A stretch of 64,000 bases of DNA from Effrenium voratum (GCA_963377175.1 CAUJNA010001735.1:248001-312000); one strand, 5' to 3'; counted from the stretch's first letter, positions 48,790 to 57,968 are shown. Program-made: numbers and translations. Notes: generated from the letters alone by a model not told the origin.

Positions 48790-49323
48790 GTGTTTGTTGG
48801 TTTTACAGGGACACCAAAGGAAAGCGATGTTATGTTGTTTTTGTTGTTGTTGTTTTTGTTGGGGTGAAGCCCGGTTTTGGTTGGCTTTAAAGGGAAACCA
48901 CAAGGAACACTGAAATCCCATTTTGAAGGTCCAACCTGAAAAAAGACACACACACAGAGTTGTGTTCCCTTTGCATCAAGATTGGAAAAGCTTGGACCTC
49001 CAAAGATGCTCCCAGGAAGTCCCGACAGACTTTGACTTTGGCTTCTCTGTTTCGGTCCTGCTTTTTGGAGACTGTTATTATCTATTTCTGTGTTGACCCG
49101 CAGCCTGCCTTTTCGCCCTATAAACCAAACATTATTGTCAATGTTATGGAAGCAAAACTTCGAAGACATGACAATGCGTGAACACATGTCATACATGCAG
49201 TGCTTTGCTGACAGAAACACAGCTTTTTGGGATACAGCATCAGTGTTGTGAAGGAGCAACGCTCTCAGACAAGAACCGAACCGTTGTTCAACGTCACGAT
49301 TTTAGAGCACCGTTGCACAGCCA
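48790..49323. other. No supported gene
   Basis: About 48870-48950 contains GGTTGGCTTTAAAGGGAAACC, a low-copy repeat also at 33570-33590. No exon seen. Confidence 0.35.
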
Positions 49324-49668
49324 TTGGTAGATTGTGAGCAAAGTACCGTTTGTTGGATAGGAGAAACAAGCAGAGATTGCTTCCTCGACCATTTCTTATT
49401 TTTGAGTAGCTGGCCTTCCTGTCTTCTTGGGTTAGCTGGCTGGCCCAGAAAATGGAGCAGTTGTTTTCAGTACGTGAATAAGTTGCAGGTGTACTATCAA
49501 AATGGCACCCAGAGTCGGCAGAGCAGTTGTATCATGAGGCTTGAAGGTGTTGGTGTCGCTGTCGTGGGTACAACCGTCCTGAAGCGAGTTCTTGGAATGG
49601 GTTGGATTTCTCTCAGGGGACTGGGGCGTCCAAAAACATGTCTCTCGCATTCCCAGCGTTCCTCATAA
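49324..49668 (+). CDS. Possible coding fragment
   Basis: 114-codon frame to TAA (NGTQSRQSSCIMRLEGVGVA). No splice context. Confidence 0.3.
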   Translation: MVDCEQSTVCWIGETSRDCFLDHFLFLSSWPSCLLGLAGWPRKWSSCFQYVNKLQVYYQNGTQSRQSSCIMRLEGVGVAVVGTTVLKRVLGMGWISLRGLGRPKTCLSHSQRSS

Positions 49669-49786
49669 GAATGGCCTTGCGGCCCAATTTGGAAGAAACT
49701 CCACGGTCAGCAATGATTCATTGTTACAACTTGACCATCCCCAGTGATTCCATTCCCTATGTGGTAACCAAGGGCCCAATGCAATT

Positions 49787-49897
49787 AGCTCAGTTGGTCA
49801 GTGGCACCCTTTTTCCCCTTTTTTTTGTGGCCCCGCTAAAAATGGTGTTCCCCAAAAAGGGTCCTTTTTTTTGCCAGGGTCACTGAACAACTGAGTT
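49787..49897 (+). mobile_element. Family K element, copy 4, complete
   Basis: GCTCAGTTGGTCAGTGGCACC to AGGGTCACTGAACAACTGAG: good terminal inverted repeats. Confidence 0.8.
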
Positions 49898-49926
49898 AGG
49901 CATAAACAGAACCAAGAAAAACCCGG

Positions 49927-50109
49927 ATGTCCGGCATCGGGTGGATCTGTTTGACTCCAGGACTTGCTGCTCGCCGGCCTTTGCCTCAGGTTTCAATCGC
50001 CTGGGAGAGTTGCCGGAAGGAGGGTGTGGTACCACGGTGTTACTTACGAAGAAACGTACCAGGTCCAGACATGGTACGGATCGATAGATTGATGCTATTG
50101 GTGGTGTGA
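49927..50109 (+). CDS. Candidate coding fragment
   Basis: 61-codon frame to TGA: MSGIGWICLTPGLAARRPLP, RNVPGPDMVRIDRLMLLVV. Confidence 0.4.
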   Translation: MSGIGWICLTPGLAARRPLPQVSIAWESCRKEGVVPRCYLRRNVPGPDMVRIDRLMLLVV

Positions 50110-50260
50110 TTCTATGGCCCACTTTCTTGATTTTATGATGGATTGGCTTACTCTTTCTTGATTCTATGGGTGGTGCATGGCCGTTCTTAGTTGGAGTGAT
50201 TTGTCTGGTTCGATCCGTTGACCGACGAGACCCTAAGCTGCTAGACAGTTACATGTAACC

Positions 50261-50470
50261 TTGTTTATACGGGCAACTTCTTCGAACTTTGTGTGTCCAA
50301 CGCAAGGAAGTTTGAGGCAACAGGTCTGTGATGCCCGTTTTGGGGCGGTGCCAAAAGGGAAGCTTGAAGGAAAGCCCAAGAGCTTTGTTTTTTTTTGGGG
50401 GGGTCCATCCTTTGACAGCCACCCCCCCTTTGGTGGGTGGTTTTGGACATGGGAAGACACCATGACTTGA
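50261..50470 (+). CDS. Possible coding fragment
   Basis: 70-codon frame to TGA (QGSLRQQVCDARFGAVPKGK). Boundaries unclear. Confidence 0.35.
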   Translation: MFIRATSSNFVCPTQGSLRQQVCDARFGAVPKGKLEGKPKSFVFFWGGPSFDSHPPFGGWFWTWEDTMT

Positions 50471-50747
50471 CGGGACATCTAGTGCAACCAGTGCTTCCAG
50501 TGACCTGAGGCAACCAGGGGAACCATCATATGAAACCAAGAGGCAACCGTCTTTTTTGACACTTACAGTCTGTCAGAATCCCGCTGTGAGAGTGCCATGC
50601 AGTGTGCGCTTCTGAAAGTCACCATCTTTTGGCAGACAGCTCGAGCAGCGAGACCAATGTTGATCCCACATGCCATTTGAGGCCTGTCTCCAGGAAGCCA
50701 TTTGAGGCTGAGAGCCGTTAAAACATGGTGCTTCCCATGTTTCCCCC

Positions 50748-50954
50748 GTGGTTTCCCATGATCTTGAAGCCCAACCGAAGAAAAGCACCCAGTGTTCCAC
50801 CTTTCCGACTTCGACTTCCGCGCGAACAGAACGCGGGAGGCTCGGTGATTCCGAACTTCCGTACCGTGAACATCTATGGCATCGGCGCTTTGGCCGCTGC
50901 TTAGACGCGGCGTCGCGGGAGTTTCTTCGACGGGCTCTTGTTTCGGAGAGCTGA
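50748..50954 (+). CDS. Possible terminal exon
   Basis: Reads TSARTERGRLGDSELPYREH, LWHRRFGRCLDAASREFLRR, ends at TGA. A 157-codon minus frame overlaps. Confidence 0.4.
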   Translation: MVSHDLEAQPKKSTQCSTFPTSTSARTERGRLGDSELPYREHLWHRRFGRCLDAASREFLRRALVSES

Positions 50955-51005
50955 GCAAACAAAAACCCGGGCCGAGGAGCCCTCCAATGCACACTACCCC
51001 CTCAA

Positions 51006-51123
51006 CATGGTTGTTGTTGGGAAACATTTGAAACATTTTTGCTTGTTGTGGTTTAGTGGTTGAAATCCAACCACTTAAGTGCTAAAAAGCAATTTTAATG
51101 ATCCCCTTCCAACGTCAACCAAG
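51006..51123 (+). mobile_element. Family A element, copy 11, with 12-bp flanking repeat
   Basis: CATGGTTGTTGTTGGG to CAACGTCAACCAAG; CTACCCCCTCAA is present at 50994-51005 and 51125-51136. Confidence 0.85.
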
Positions 51124-51375
51124 TCTACCCCCTCAAGGGGCTCCTGACAACAACCTGTTTTGAGGGCCGAAAAACAATCGGGACCCCTGGGGGAGGTCAT
51201 CTATCAGCACGGGAGTTGATGTTTGTGTTTGCTGGGGGTTCTGTGTTTCATTCCAGAGCTTCCAGGGAGGTTGTTTGGCCCCGACAAGTTTTTCTCCCTC
51301 CTGGCAATGGCTGTTTTACCATATCGCACAGCTTGTGTTAGCTACTTTTCGTTGTCCCTCCACACCAGTACATGG

Positions 51376-51534
51376 GATCAAGCAAGCAAGCAAGCAGGCA
51401 AGCAGGCAAGCAAGCAGGCAAGCAAGCAGGCAAGCAGGCAAGCAGGCAAGCAGGCAAGCAGGCACGCAGGCACGCAGGCACGCAGGCAAGCAGGCAAGCA
51501 GGCAAGCAGGCATGCTTGCAAGCACGCAAGCAAG
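51376..51534. repeat. GCAAGCAG/GCAGGCAA microsatellite
   Basis: About 155 bp of GCAAGCAGGCAAGCAG-type units, some GCAC variants. Open frames on both strands are artefacts. Confidence 0.9.
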
Positions 51535-51561
51535 CTGTTCATGGTCGAATTCTGATTGCAG

Positions 51562-51764
51562 AGGCTGGCTCACCAGTTTCCTTCAAAAACCGCCTAGACC
51601 TCCTTGCAGTTCCTTTTGAGTACCGAGGTCTTGGCAGCTACGTGCAGCTCGGCCTACCACGAAGAGACCTGAGCTCCGTGTCCCAAGGCGACGTTCTCTC
51701 AGGCGCGCCGGGCGCTTCTCGTCCCGCTTTCCCCGGTAGCACAGGGGCGGGAGGCGACCGGAAA
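51562..51764 (+). CDS. Exon ending at a family D element
   Basis: After ATTCTGATTGCAG reads GSPVSFKNRLDLLAVPFEYR, GLGSYVQLGLPRRDLSSVSQ, SGAPGASRPAFPGSTGAGGD and meets D8. Good GC3. Confidence 0.6.
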
Positions 51765-51881
51765 CTTCCATTTGCTGAAATGAAGATGTGTGATTTTCCC
51801 GTTTTGGTTTTCAAGGGAACCGATTTCACTACTGGAAATATGTGTCTCTTTTTTTTTCCAGGGGCCTTAAGCAAATGGAAG
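51765..51881 (+). mobile_element. Family D element, copy 8
   Basis: CTTCCATTTGCTGAAATG, TTGGTTTTCAAGGGAACCG, CCTTAAGCAAATGGAAG. Confidence 0.85.
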
Positions 51882-52009
51882 AACACCAACGGCAATTTGG
51901 GATTTGGGGGTGTTCTCGCCTAAGACCTGGGAGGATTTTTCTTTTCTTGGACCCTTTGGTCGACAGAGCTCCGAGATTCATGTCTAAGCGCTTCTGAGGT
52001 GGTTCCCTA

Positions 52010-52125
52010 CTAGGTCCCCCAGTGGTGCCCTTTTAACCTTTTTTGGGAGAGGGTTCCCCTTCTAAAATAGACTACAGAAAAAAGAAATGGTACCCTTATT
52101 CTAACCACTTTACTGGAGGACCTAG
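52010..52125 (+). mobile_element. Family B introner, copy 12
   Basis: CTAGGTCCCCCAGTGG to CTGGAGGACCTAG; CCTA on both sides (52006-52009 and 52126-52129). The exon that follows is flush with its AG. Confidence 0.85.
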
Positions 52126-52720
52126 CCTATACGTAAAACCATACTTGCAGACTTGGAAAGGTTTCAACAAAACGATGGTGTCTCAAGCCTTAAGGTGCAA
52201 GCCAACCCGCTGGAATCGTTGTGGTTTAGGGATCAAGGGGTTTATCCAACCACTTCTGTGATACAAGGGAATCCCCGATTATGGGGGGTTGGTCTTTGGG
52301 AGGCTTTTTCTGTTGTATCACAGAAGTGGATTCCATTTCCCACAGCCCTGGCTGGAATCCTTGTGGTTTAGATGTTGTTCCGCTTTTGAACATGTTGCTT
52401 CGAGTGTCCTTGGTTTGCACAAAACGGATTTTGGTGTTTCTGGCACAACCAGCATTCCTCCTGAAGGAAAAGGCACTGATATTTCTCTCAGAAAGCCCGT
52501 GGCGCCCTTCTTTCATTGTTTGCTCCATCCAGCCAGATGGAAGAAACACACCTGGCCTATGAGGTTTGGCCAACTAGAATTCTCAAAGACAAACACACAA
52601 TACAAAAGCGGGGGACTGACTCCACTGAATAACGGAAGGAATCCTTTAAACAGGAGTCCCCCAAACGGAGATTCCTCTAACACTGGTGGGTTGTTGGGTT
52701 CCATGTTAAGCTGTACATAG
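52126..52720 (+). CDS. Gene fragment split by a family N introner
   Basis: Exon part 52126-52228 reads IRKTILADLERFQQNDGVSS, LKVQANPLESLWF. The 20-bp end of this exon is repeated at 52351-52370, after which 52371-52720 continues CCSAFEHVASSVLGLHKTDF, GTTSIPPEGKGTDISLRKPV to TAG. Removing 142 nt (the N element plus one repeat copy) gives one frame of 151 codons. Both halves encode LESLWF at the junction. Confidence 0.6.
52229..52350 (+). mobile_element. Family N introner, copy 1
   Basis: GGGATCAAGGGGTTTATCC, AACCACTTCTGTGATACAAG and TTGTATCACAGAAGTGG, end CCCACAGCCCTG. Inverted repeat of about 17 bp inside; flanked by a 20-bp direct repeat. Confidence 0.85.
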
Positions 52721-52839
52721 GGAACTTGCTCATTTGCCCATGTGCTTGATGGCTAGCAAACATTTTGACAGCCGCCCATGATCTGAAGAAGGAGGTCTGA
52801 AGCCGCTGCGAAATGTGGGAGAATTGACATTAGGGTGTT

Positions 52840-53151
52840 GCCTTTGGCAGCTAAACTTGCAGCAAACAAATCAGCTTGCAATGGAAAGTTCTTCCAGTAC
52901 AGGTTTACTCATAGCCCTTCAAACACACAAGGAACGGATTGCTTCCGATTGCGCGCTTTGACAGCTTCCCGCATGAAACTCGGGCATTTGTGTTCCCCAT
53001 CCCTGTTCTGCTCACGCACTTTTGTTTTCCGTTGTTTTTTTCCCCCTTTTTTTTCCGGGGGGGTCTTAACCAAATGGAAGCCTGAAGACTCAGCATTGGA
53101 GCAAAGGAAGCTTTGTGAAGGCGCCAAGGGCATTGTTCAAGGGGTTCAGGT
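52840..53151 (+). CDS. Coding fragments around a family D remnant
   Basis: The first part reads PLAAKLAANKSACNGKFFQY, RALTASRMKLGHLCSPS. After the D 3-prime end (53080) it continues EDSALEQRKLCEGAKGIVQG and ends before GTATGG. Both lie in the same frame. Confidence 0.45.
53030..53080 (+). mobile_element. Family D element, 3-prime remnant
   Basis: TTTTTTTTCCGGGG, GTCTTAACCAAATGGAAG. Confidence 0.65.
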
Positions 53152-53154
53152 ATG

Positions 53155-53380
53155 GGGTTGGGAGGTATGGATGGGTATATTGCCACCAATCTAAGCTAAG
53201 GCAGAAAAAACCACTCGTAGAAATGGGTATATAACTCATAAAGCAGGATGGGTTCAGGATGGGTTTTGGATGGGTATAAGCTTCTAAGGCAGACAAAAAC
53301 TACTTGATGGGTATATACCAAAAACTACTTGTAGATAAATGGTAACCTCCATACCTCCAAAAAACTATACATCCCTCCCA
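53155..53380. repeat. Imperfect repeats of ATGGGTATA and inverted flanks
   Basis: GGAGGTATGGATGGGTATA near 53160 faces CCATACCTCC...TATACATCCCTCCC near 53350; TGGGTATATAACTC/CCA units lie between. Confidence 0.6.
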
Positions 53381-53391
53381 ATCATGATCCC

Positions 53392-53470
53392 TCCAATGCA
53401 CATTTCCGGGCCCTCCAATGGAAACAGTCCCAGTTTTGAGGGCCCGAAATCAATCGAGACCCTTAGGGCT
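53392..53470 (+). mobile_element. Family O element, copy 3
   Basis: TTCCGGGCCCTCCAATGG, CAGTTTTGAGGGCCC, AATCAATCGAGACCCTTAGGG. Confidence 0.55.
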
Positions 53471-53506
53471 GAAAATTTCTTGTGAGTTGTGACGTTGCAA
53501 AGAAAG

Positions 53507-53629
53507 ATGACTCCAGGTGTGGTGGGCAACCGCGTTCGCAACCGACTCCTGATTGACGTGGGCGTCTTGGCAGCGAAGAGATCTGCGCCAGGAGTGGTCC
53601 CTCTTGGAGGCGAAGGTCCTTTTCGTTGA
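53507..53629 (+). CDS. Candidate short coding fragment
   Basis: 41 codons, ATG to TGA: MTPGVVGNRVRNRLLIDVGV, LAAKRSAPGVVPLGGEGPFR. The minus strand is also open. Confidence 0.45.
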   Translation: MTPGVVGNRVRNRLLIDVGVLAAKRSAPGVVPLGGEGPFR

Positions 53630-53964
53630 GCTTGAAACGCGCAACGAAGAGGAGCCACCCCAACAGGCCCATTTTGAGACATGAAATGGCTAGGGAAGTC
53701 TTTCTTACATGTGGCACACTGGGCGGAAACGGAACTGTTCAGTGGCCAGCCGCCTTCGTTGACGGCGCTCGCGGAATTCCAAACCTAACATTGCCAGTGC
53801 ATAGCTTGGTCTGTCGGAACGTGTTCTGTTCCATGGGCATTTGGCCAGATTTGACTCAGCTCTCCAGATCAACATTGCACCCTTTGGTTATAGAGGAAGC
53901 CCCATTGAAAAATCTGGAGCTTGGCTTTTTTTCGTGCAGGTGTGGCTCGGTTCATGAACTTTAG
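53630..53964 (+). CDS. Possible coding fragment
   Basis: Open frame (HEMAREVFLTCGTLGGNGTV, VHSLVCRNVFCSMGIWPDL) running toward a C element at 53974. Confidence 0.35.
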
Positions 53965-53973
53965 TCGCAAATA

Positions 53974-54106
53974 CTGTTCATGGACGAAATCCGTTCGCAC
54001 CACTTTGAAACCATGGTTGAAGCCATGGTTTGTTGGTATTTACGCTGGGGAATCATTCATTCCAGGGTTTCTCAGGTGTTACGAAATGGATTTTGTCCAT
54101 CCACTG
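53974..54106 (+). mobile_element. Family C element, copy 7
   Basis: CTGTTCATGGACGAAATCC to GGATTTTGTCCATCCACTG, TA on both sides. Confidence 0.8.
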
Positions 54107-55172
54107 TATGAAAAGTTTGGTGACTTGTTGGGACCCTCAGGAAGTGAGACTGGGCAACTCCGTTCAGGTCTCTTTGCGGTTTTCCAGGTCCTTGTCCTCA
54201 CCTGGGTCCGTCTCCGGGTTTCTCTTTCTTGTTTCCCGTTCTACGGGTGAGTTCCAGGAGACCCTCTGAGAACTTTTGGAGTTTCAGGTGTTTCCAATGG
54301 AATCAAAAAGCAGGAGTGGCTTGCAAAAGGCAGGAGTGAACATCAAAAACTAGGAGTGGTTCTTGGGGGAAACAATTGGAAACAAGTCTTGTTGTCTTTT
54401 TTCTTTGGGCCCGCAATTGTACAACTCTGTACACTATCCCAGCAATGACTTTGCGCACCCGAGTGGGTATTCCACTGATTCTACTACGCACATTTATTTT
54501 TTTATTTGCGGGAGTTTGCGGGTTCGGGTGCTTTACGCTGAGTTTCAGGTGCTTTCCGGTTTTGCCAATTTGTCGCCCAAAGGCGATAATTCCGAATTCA
54601 GAATAATTCTGAATTCTGAATAAATTAATTCTGATTCATGGCAGGTGAGCGATTCTGGTTCAGAATATGTCTGAATTGGAGAGTTCCTTCCGTCAAGTAC
54701 CGAATCATTGCGATTTCTAGGGGTTTCAGGTGTGCAAACTATTTCCAGAAGCGACCATCAATTTCTAGGAGTTTTACCTCAAAAACCAGGAGTTTGAAAA
54801 CACTCCTCAGTTTTTTCTCTGAGACCCTCCAAAAAACATGTCTGGTCTTTGTCCGAAATTTTCGCCCCCGAAAGGCGTTCCACTCGCCGGGGGATCGATC
54901 CATAAGCTCCGAGGCGTGGAGTGTCGCAGGAAGATGGTATTCGGGCACTGGGACCTGGAGTCCCCGGAGGACCTCAGCCCCTCGAATTCGAGCGGATATT
55001 TTTTGTGAATTCAGCGAGTCCCTGCGAAGATGGAGCCCAAATCTTGGGGGTTTTCACCTCGTCCAAAGGAAGCCCTTGTTTTTTTTTTAGTTTCAAGGGC
55101 CCCTTCTAGTAGGGAACCAACAATTGTCCTTTTGGTAACCAACTAGACTTTTTTCTGGTGTTTGAATTGCAG
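54107..55172. other. Poorly assigned region
   Basis: Contains short repeats AGGAGTGGTT/AAAGGCAGGAGTG (54305-54360) and a GAATTCTGAATAATTC palindromic patch (54590-54625). A GC-rich stretch at 54880-55075 is open in several frames and may hold an exon. Confidence 0.35.
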
Positions 55173-55272
55173 AGTGGTTCCCTTGGTTACCTACTCGCAA
55201 ATGGATCCACTGGGAAAGGGAAGAGTTTGTTCCTGACTGGGAATGGACAAACAGCCTGGACGCGTTTCTTAG
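55173..55272 (+). CDS. Exon with canonical splice sites
   Basis: Acceptor TGGTGTTTGAATTGCAG and donor GTAAGT bracket 100 nt reading SGSLGYLLANGSTGKGKSLF, LTGNGQTAWTRFL. GSTGKGKS loosely resembles a P-loop (GxxxxGKS/T) but the context is too short to call a nucleotide-binding domain. Confidence 0.6.
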
Positions 55273-55404
55273 GTAAGTTCCCCCCCCACTTGCAACACAT
55301 GGGAGAAAGGACGGAACGTTTCAGGGGATTGAGCATTCCTTGTATTCCACTTTTAGCTATCTGACTTTCATTTTGACTGATGGGGTATACATTATAATTA
55401 TATC

Positions 55405-55713
55405 ATGGGCCTTTTGATTGGTACGCACCAGAGGCTAGAAACCGATGCTTGGCAAAACAAGACTGGAGCGAATGATTTGATCAAGCCTCCCCACAGAACT
55501 CGGCATGCTTTGGGGGAACAATCAATCTTGCCCGTGCCTCATTTAGTTTCTCCAGCAAGATGTCGCGGCACATTGGAGCGTTTGGCAGACCTTCGTGCCC
55601 TGTTTGGTGGGGGGGAAAGCACCCCAAAAAAGTCGTCCCCCCCCTCCCCTTTGGTTTCATGGAAAGCTTTGCCGGGCGATTGGTGTACATCTCTCGGGGC
55701 CTGCGGATGGTAA
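55405..55713 (+). CDS. Candidate coding fragment
   Basis: 103-codon frame to TAA: LETDAWQNKTGANDLIKPPH, RCRGTLERLADLRALFGGGE. Confidence 0.45.
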   Translation: MGLLIGTHQRLETDAWQNKTGANDLIKPPHRTRHALGEQSILPVPHLVSPARCRGTLERLADLRALFGGGESTPKKSSPPSPLVSWKALPGDWCTSLGACGW

Positions 55714-55782
55714 CCTAGGTTCTCACCACTTTTGAGTTTTTCTGGGTAGGCTTAGCCTTGCTAGGGGGATAGAACAACCCAA

Positions 55783-56167
55783 GTGTCCGTCCATGTTGAA
55801 GCGATCGATCTAAGGATGCGCCAGCGGTTTGTCTGCTGGCTCCTGGGTGGGAAATCTCACTGCCGGTCACTGAGAGAACTCGCCGTTTTCGCCCGCGAGT
55901 CTCGACGTTGCCTCGCACCTTCATGGTTGTTGTTGGGACACATTCCCCATTTTCGCTTCTTGTGGCTTTTCGTGGTTGAAGTCCAACCACTTGAGTGCCA
56001 AAATCTTGAGAATTTTGTTGCTCCCCAAACCCAAACCGTCAACTAAGCGCCTTTTCCTGAGCTTCCATTTGCCGTTTTGTTTTTTGGGGGGTTGGTTTCC
56101 TGGGGCTTTTCAGCAAATGTGAGCTGAAGTCGCGTTTCGTTTCAAAGCCTCGGCGCCTTTCCCGAAG
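55783..56167 (+). CDS. Exon interrupted twice by introners (A and D)
   Basis: First part (to 55921) reads VHVEAIDLRMRQRFVCWLLG, RSLRELAVFARESRRCLAP. Family A copy 12 intervenes. Then 14 nt (56048-56061) precede a short D element, and 56124-56167 continues LKSRFVSKPRRLSR to GTGTAC. Removing A12 and removing D15 with one TGAG gives one continuous frame. Basic, possibly nucleic-acid-contacting; not recognised. Confidence 0.65.
55922..56047 (+). mobile_element. Family A introner, copy 12
   Basis: CATGGTTGTTGTTGGGAC to CCGTCAACTAAG; 126 bp, so removal keeps frame. CCTT lies at both flanks with two extra bases on the right. Confidence 0.8.
56062..56119 (+). mobile_element. Family D introner, short copy
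   Basis: CTTCCATTTGCCGTTTTG to CAGCAAATG; TGAG on both sides (56058-56061 and 56120-56123). Only 14 bp separates it from the A copy. Confidence 0.8.
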
Positions 56168-56444
56168 GTGTACCATGTCCGAGGGTGTTATTTTTGAGTC
56201 ATCGGCTAGGAACCTTTTCCCCAAATGGTTTGCAAGCTGGTTTTCCTAGGAAGCCGCTGGCCGCTGGTTCAGTTTCTCACCAGAGCTCTGGTCCCTTGGT
56301 ACACTTTTTTTTGGGGGAGTTGGGTCTAAGTACTCGTAACATCCTTAGCCCTTGCTTTTCGCCTTGAAACAAAAACAAGTACCAAGGACAGCTCTGGTTC
56401 AGTTTCTCCGTGCCTCTTCGCCTCGGATTTTGTTTTAAACCGGT
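56168..56444. other. No supported gene
   Basis: No element or exon recognised. Short open frames on both strands only. Confidence 0.35.
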
Positions 56445-56531
56445 GAGGTGCTGAAGTGCTCGCTGGACCCGCCAGAACTGCTGGTCTCTGCCGTTGCCGG
56501 GTGGCCCAAAGCTTCGGCGGAGTTCTTTTGA
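56445..56531 (+). CDS. Short candidate terminal exon
   Basis: EVLKCSLDPPELLVSAVAGW, PKASAEFF then TGA; high GC3. An overlapping 176-codon minus frame lacks bias. Confidence 0.45.
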   Translation, partial: EVLKCSLDPPELLVSAVAGWPKASAEFF

Positions 56532-56597
56532 AGGTGACGCGGCGACGTGGCCAGGACACGTCGACGGGGGGTCCCCCTTTTATGGTCAAACCAAAGG

Positions 56598-56670
56598 CTT
56601 CCATTGGCTGAAGAGTATGTTTTATTTTCCCCTGTTGGTTTTCAAGGCAATCTATTACTATGAGGGTGTT
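56598..56670 (+). mobile_element. Family D element, 5-prime half
   Basis: CTTCCATTGGCTGAAG, CCCCTGTTGGTTTTCAAGG; right end lost. Confidence 0.55.
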
Positions 56671-56811
56671 TCGAAAAGTGAGGGAGCCCTGGAGGTGGTT
56701 TCCTTGTGGTTTCCTCTTAAAACCGTGAAGGGGCACCCCATATGTTGAGAAACACCATGGAGTCACTTGCGAAAAAAGAAAAAAGAGAAGCGATTCGGGT
56801 GGTAAGGAGCA

Positions 56812-56898
56812 ATCCCCTTGCCATAAATGAATTGGCGCAGAACTCTCGCATTCCAATTCTTTACATGGTTCTGGGGATCAACCATTGTACTGCCGGGT
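56812..56898 (+). repeat. Family R repeat, copy 2
   Basis: CCCCTTGCCATAAATGAATT... TTACATGGTTCTGGGGATC, matching 44279-44346. Confidence 0.5.
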
Positions 56899-57013
56899 CT
56901 TGATTGCGACTCAAATGGGTGTTTCTCAACATAGGGGGTCCCGTTTATTTATGGTTTTGAGAGGAAACCAACAGGCCTACTGAGCAACCCCCTATTTCTA
57001 AAACAAAACAAAT

Positions 57014-57071
57014 GCCTGGACCCCTAAAGTTATGAGGCGAGTTCCCTTTTTGAAGTTTGAGGGTTCAGGTA
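57014..57071 (+). mobile_element. Family G element, short copy
   Basis: GCCTGGACCCCTAAAG to AGTTTGAGGGTTCAGGTA. Its TTCAG is the acceptor of the next exon. Confidence 0.6.
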
Positions 57072-57205
57072 CATGAAATTTTTAAGGACGAACCATGCGG
57101 GGGATCCGGATGAGTATAGATTTATCCCAAAGCTCACAGGCCCAAAGTTCAAGGTGCTTCCCCCGAGAGGAAAAACAAATCCCAGGGCTTACTCATTGCC
57201 CAGAG
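57069..57205 (+). CDS. Exon, unknown product
   Basis: After GGGTTCAG: YMKFLRTNHAGDPDEYRFIP, KLTGPKFKVLPPRGKTNPRA, YSLPR, then GTAAGT. Well-formed donor and a basic, proline-rich stretch. Confidence 0.6.
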
Positions 57206-57274
57206 GTAAGTCCTGTGGCTCAACTCTGAGCTCCATGGAAAAAAATCGCGATGGGCTTCCTTTTTGGAATTTTA

Positions 57275-57391
57275 CATGGTTGTTGTTGGGAAACATTGGA
57301 CACATGTTTGCTTATTGTGGTTTAGTGGTTGAAATCCAACCACTTAAGTGCTAAAATCTAATTTGTTGCTCCCCTTCCAATGTCAACCAAG
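57275..57391 (+). mobile_element. Family A element, copy 13
   Basis: CATGGTTGTTGTTGGG to CAATGTCAACCAAG. ATGGGCTTCCTTTTTGG at 57251 and ATGGGCTTCCTTTGTGG at 57401 form a long flanking repeat. Confidence 0.8.
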
Positions 57392-57599
57392 TATTTAATT
57401 ATGGGCTTCCTTTGTGGGGTTCCCTGGAAGAGTTTTTGATGGGTGATTCCTTTTTTTCGGCCGGTCCGTTTTGGTGTCCATGGTTGCCATGTGGCGATGA
57501 CATGTAATGAAGAGGGTCCCCAGTTGAAACAAAACACACACCCAGTCATTCCATGGGTTTTCATTCAGCACCCCCTTCCCCCAACTTGTTTCTGTTGCT

Positions 57600-57750
57600 C
57601 TTTCAATGTGCCAAATCGCAAGCGTTTGACCCAATCAAGGGCACCATTCAGGCGGTTCGCTCGATGGCGTACCGAGCTTCCCCCACGCGTGTATTCCAGT
57701 CGTGCCAGCTGATCTCTGGTGCTATCCAAACTCAGTTCGCATCCATCCCC
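57600..57750 (+). CDS. Exon with donor in a family E element
   Basis: Reads CAKSQAFDPIKGTIQAVRSM, AYRASPTRVFQSCQLISGAI, QTQFASIP and ends in phase 0 exactly where the E element starts with GTAGCTC. No family recognised. Confidence 0.6.
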
Positions 57751-57843
57751 GTAGCTCTTTAGCTTTTATAGCGTTTCGTGGGGATTTCCATTCAACCCGC
57801 TAAAAGTTTTCAACTTTTAGCCGGGGATCTGAGGGCAGCCGAG
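57751..57843 (+). mobile_element. Family E element, copy 6
   Basis: GTAGCTCTTTAGCTTTTATA to GGGGATCTGAGGGCAGCCGAG; starts GT and ends AG. Confidence 0.75.
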
Positions 57844-57870
57844 CAAAAAGGAGATGTTGGGGGGTAGGAT

Positions 57871-57968
57871 CTTTCATGTTTTATTTTCCCCTGTTGGTTT
57901 TAACGGGAATATATCGGAATTTTGTCACTGGACATAGGATGTTTTTGTCCAGGCTGAATCAAATGAAG
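57871..57968 (+). mobile_element. Family D element, diverged
   Basis: CTTTCATGTTTTATTTTCCC, CTGTTGGTTTTAACGGG, CTGAATCAAATGAAG. Confidence 0.65.

Noticed and set aside
50563..51036. 157-codon minus-strand open frame
   Set aside because: Includes part of a family A element and has no codon bias; the + strand frame is more protein-like.
51316..51573. ACLLACLPACLL-type minus-strand protein
   Set aside because: Translation of the GCAAGCAG microsatellite.
55196..55225. GSTGKGKS as a P-loop NTPase
   Set aside because: The exon is only 33 codons, there is no beta-strand context or Walker B, and the match is weak.
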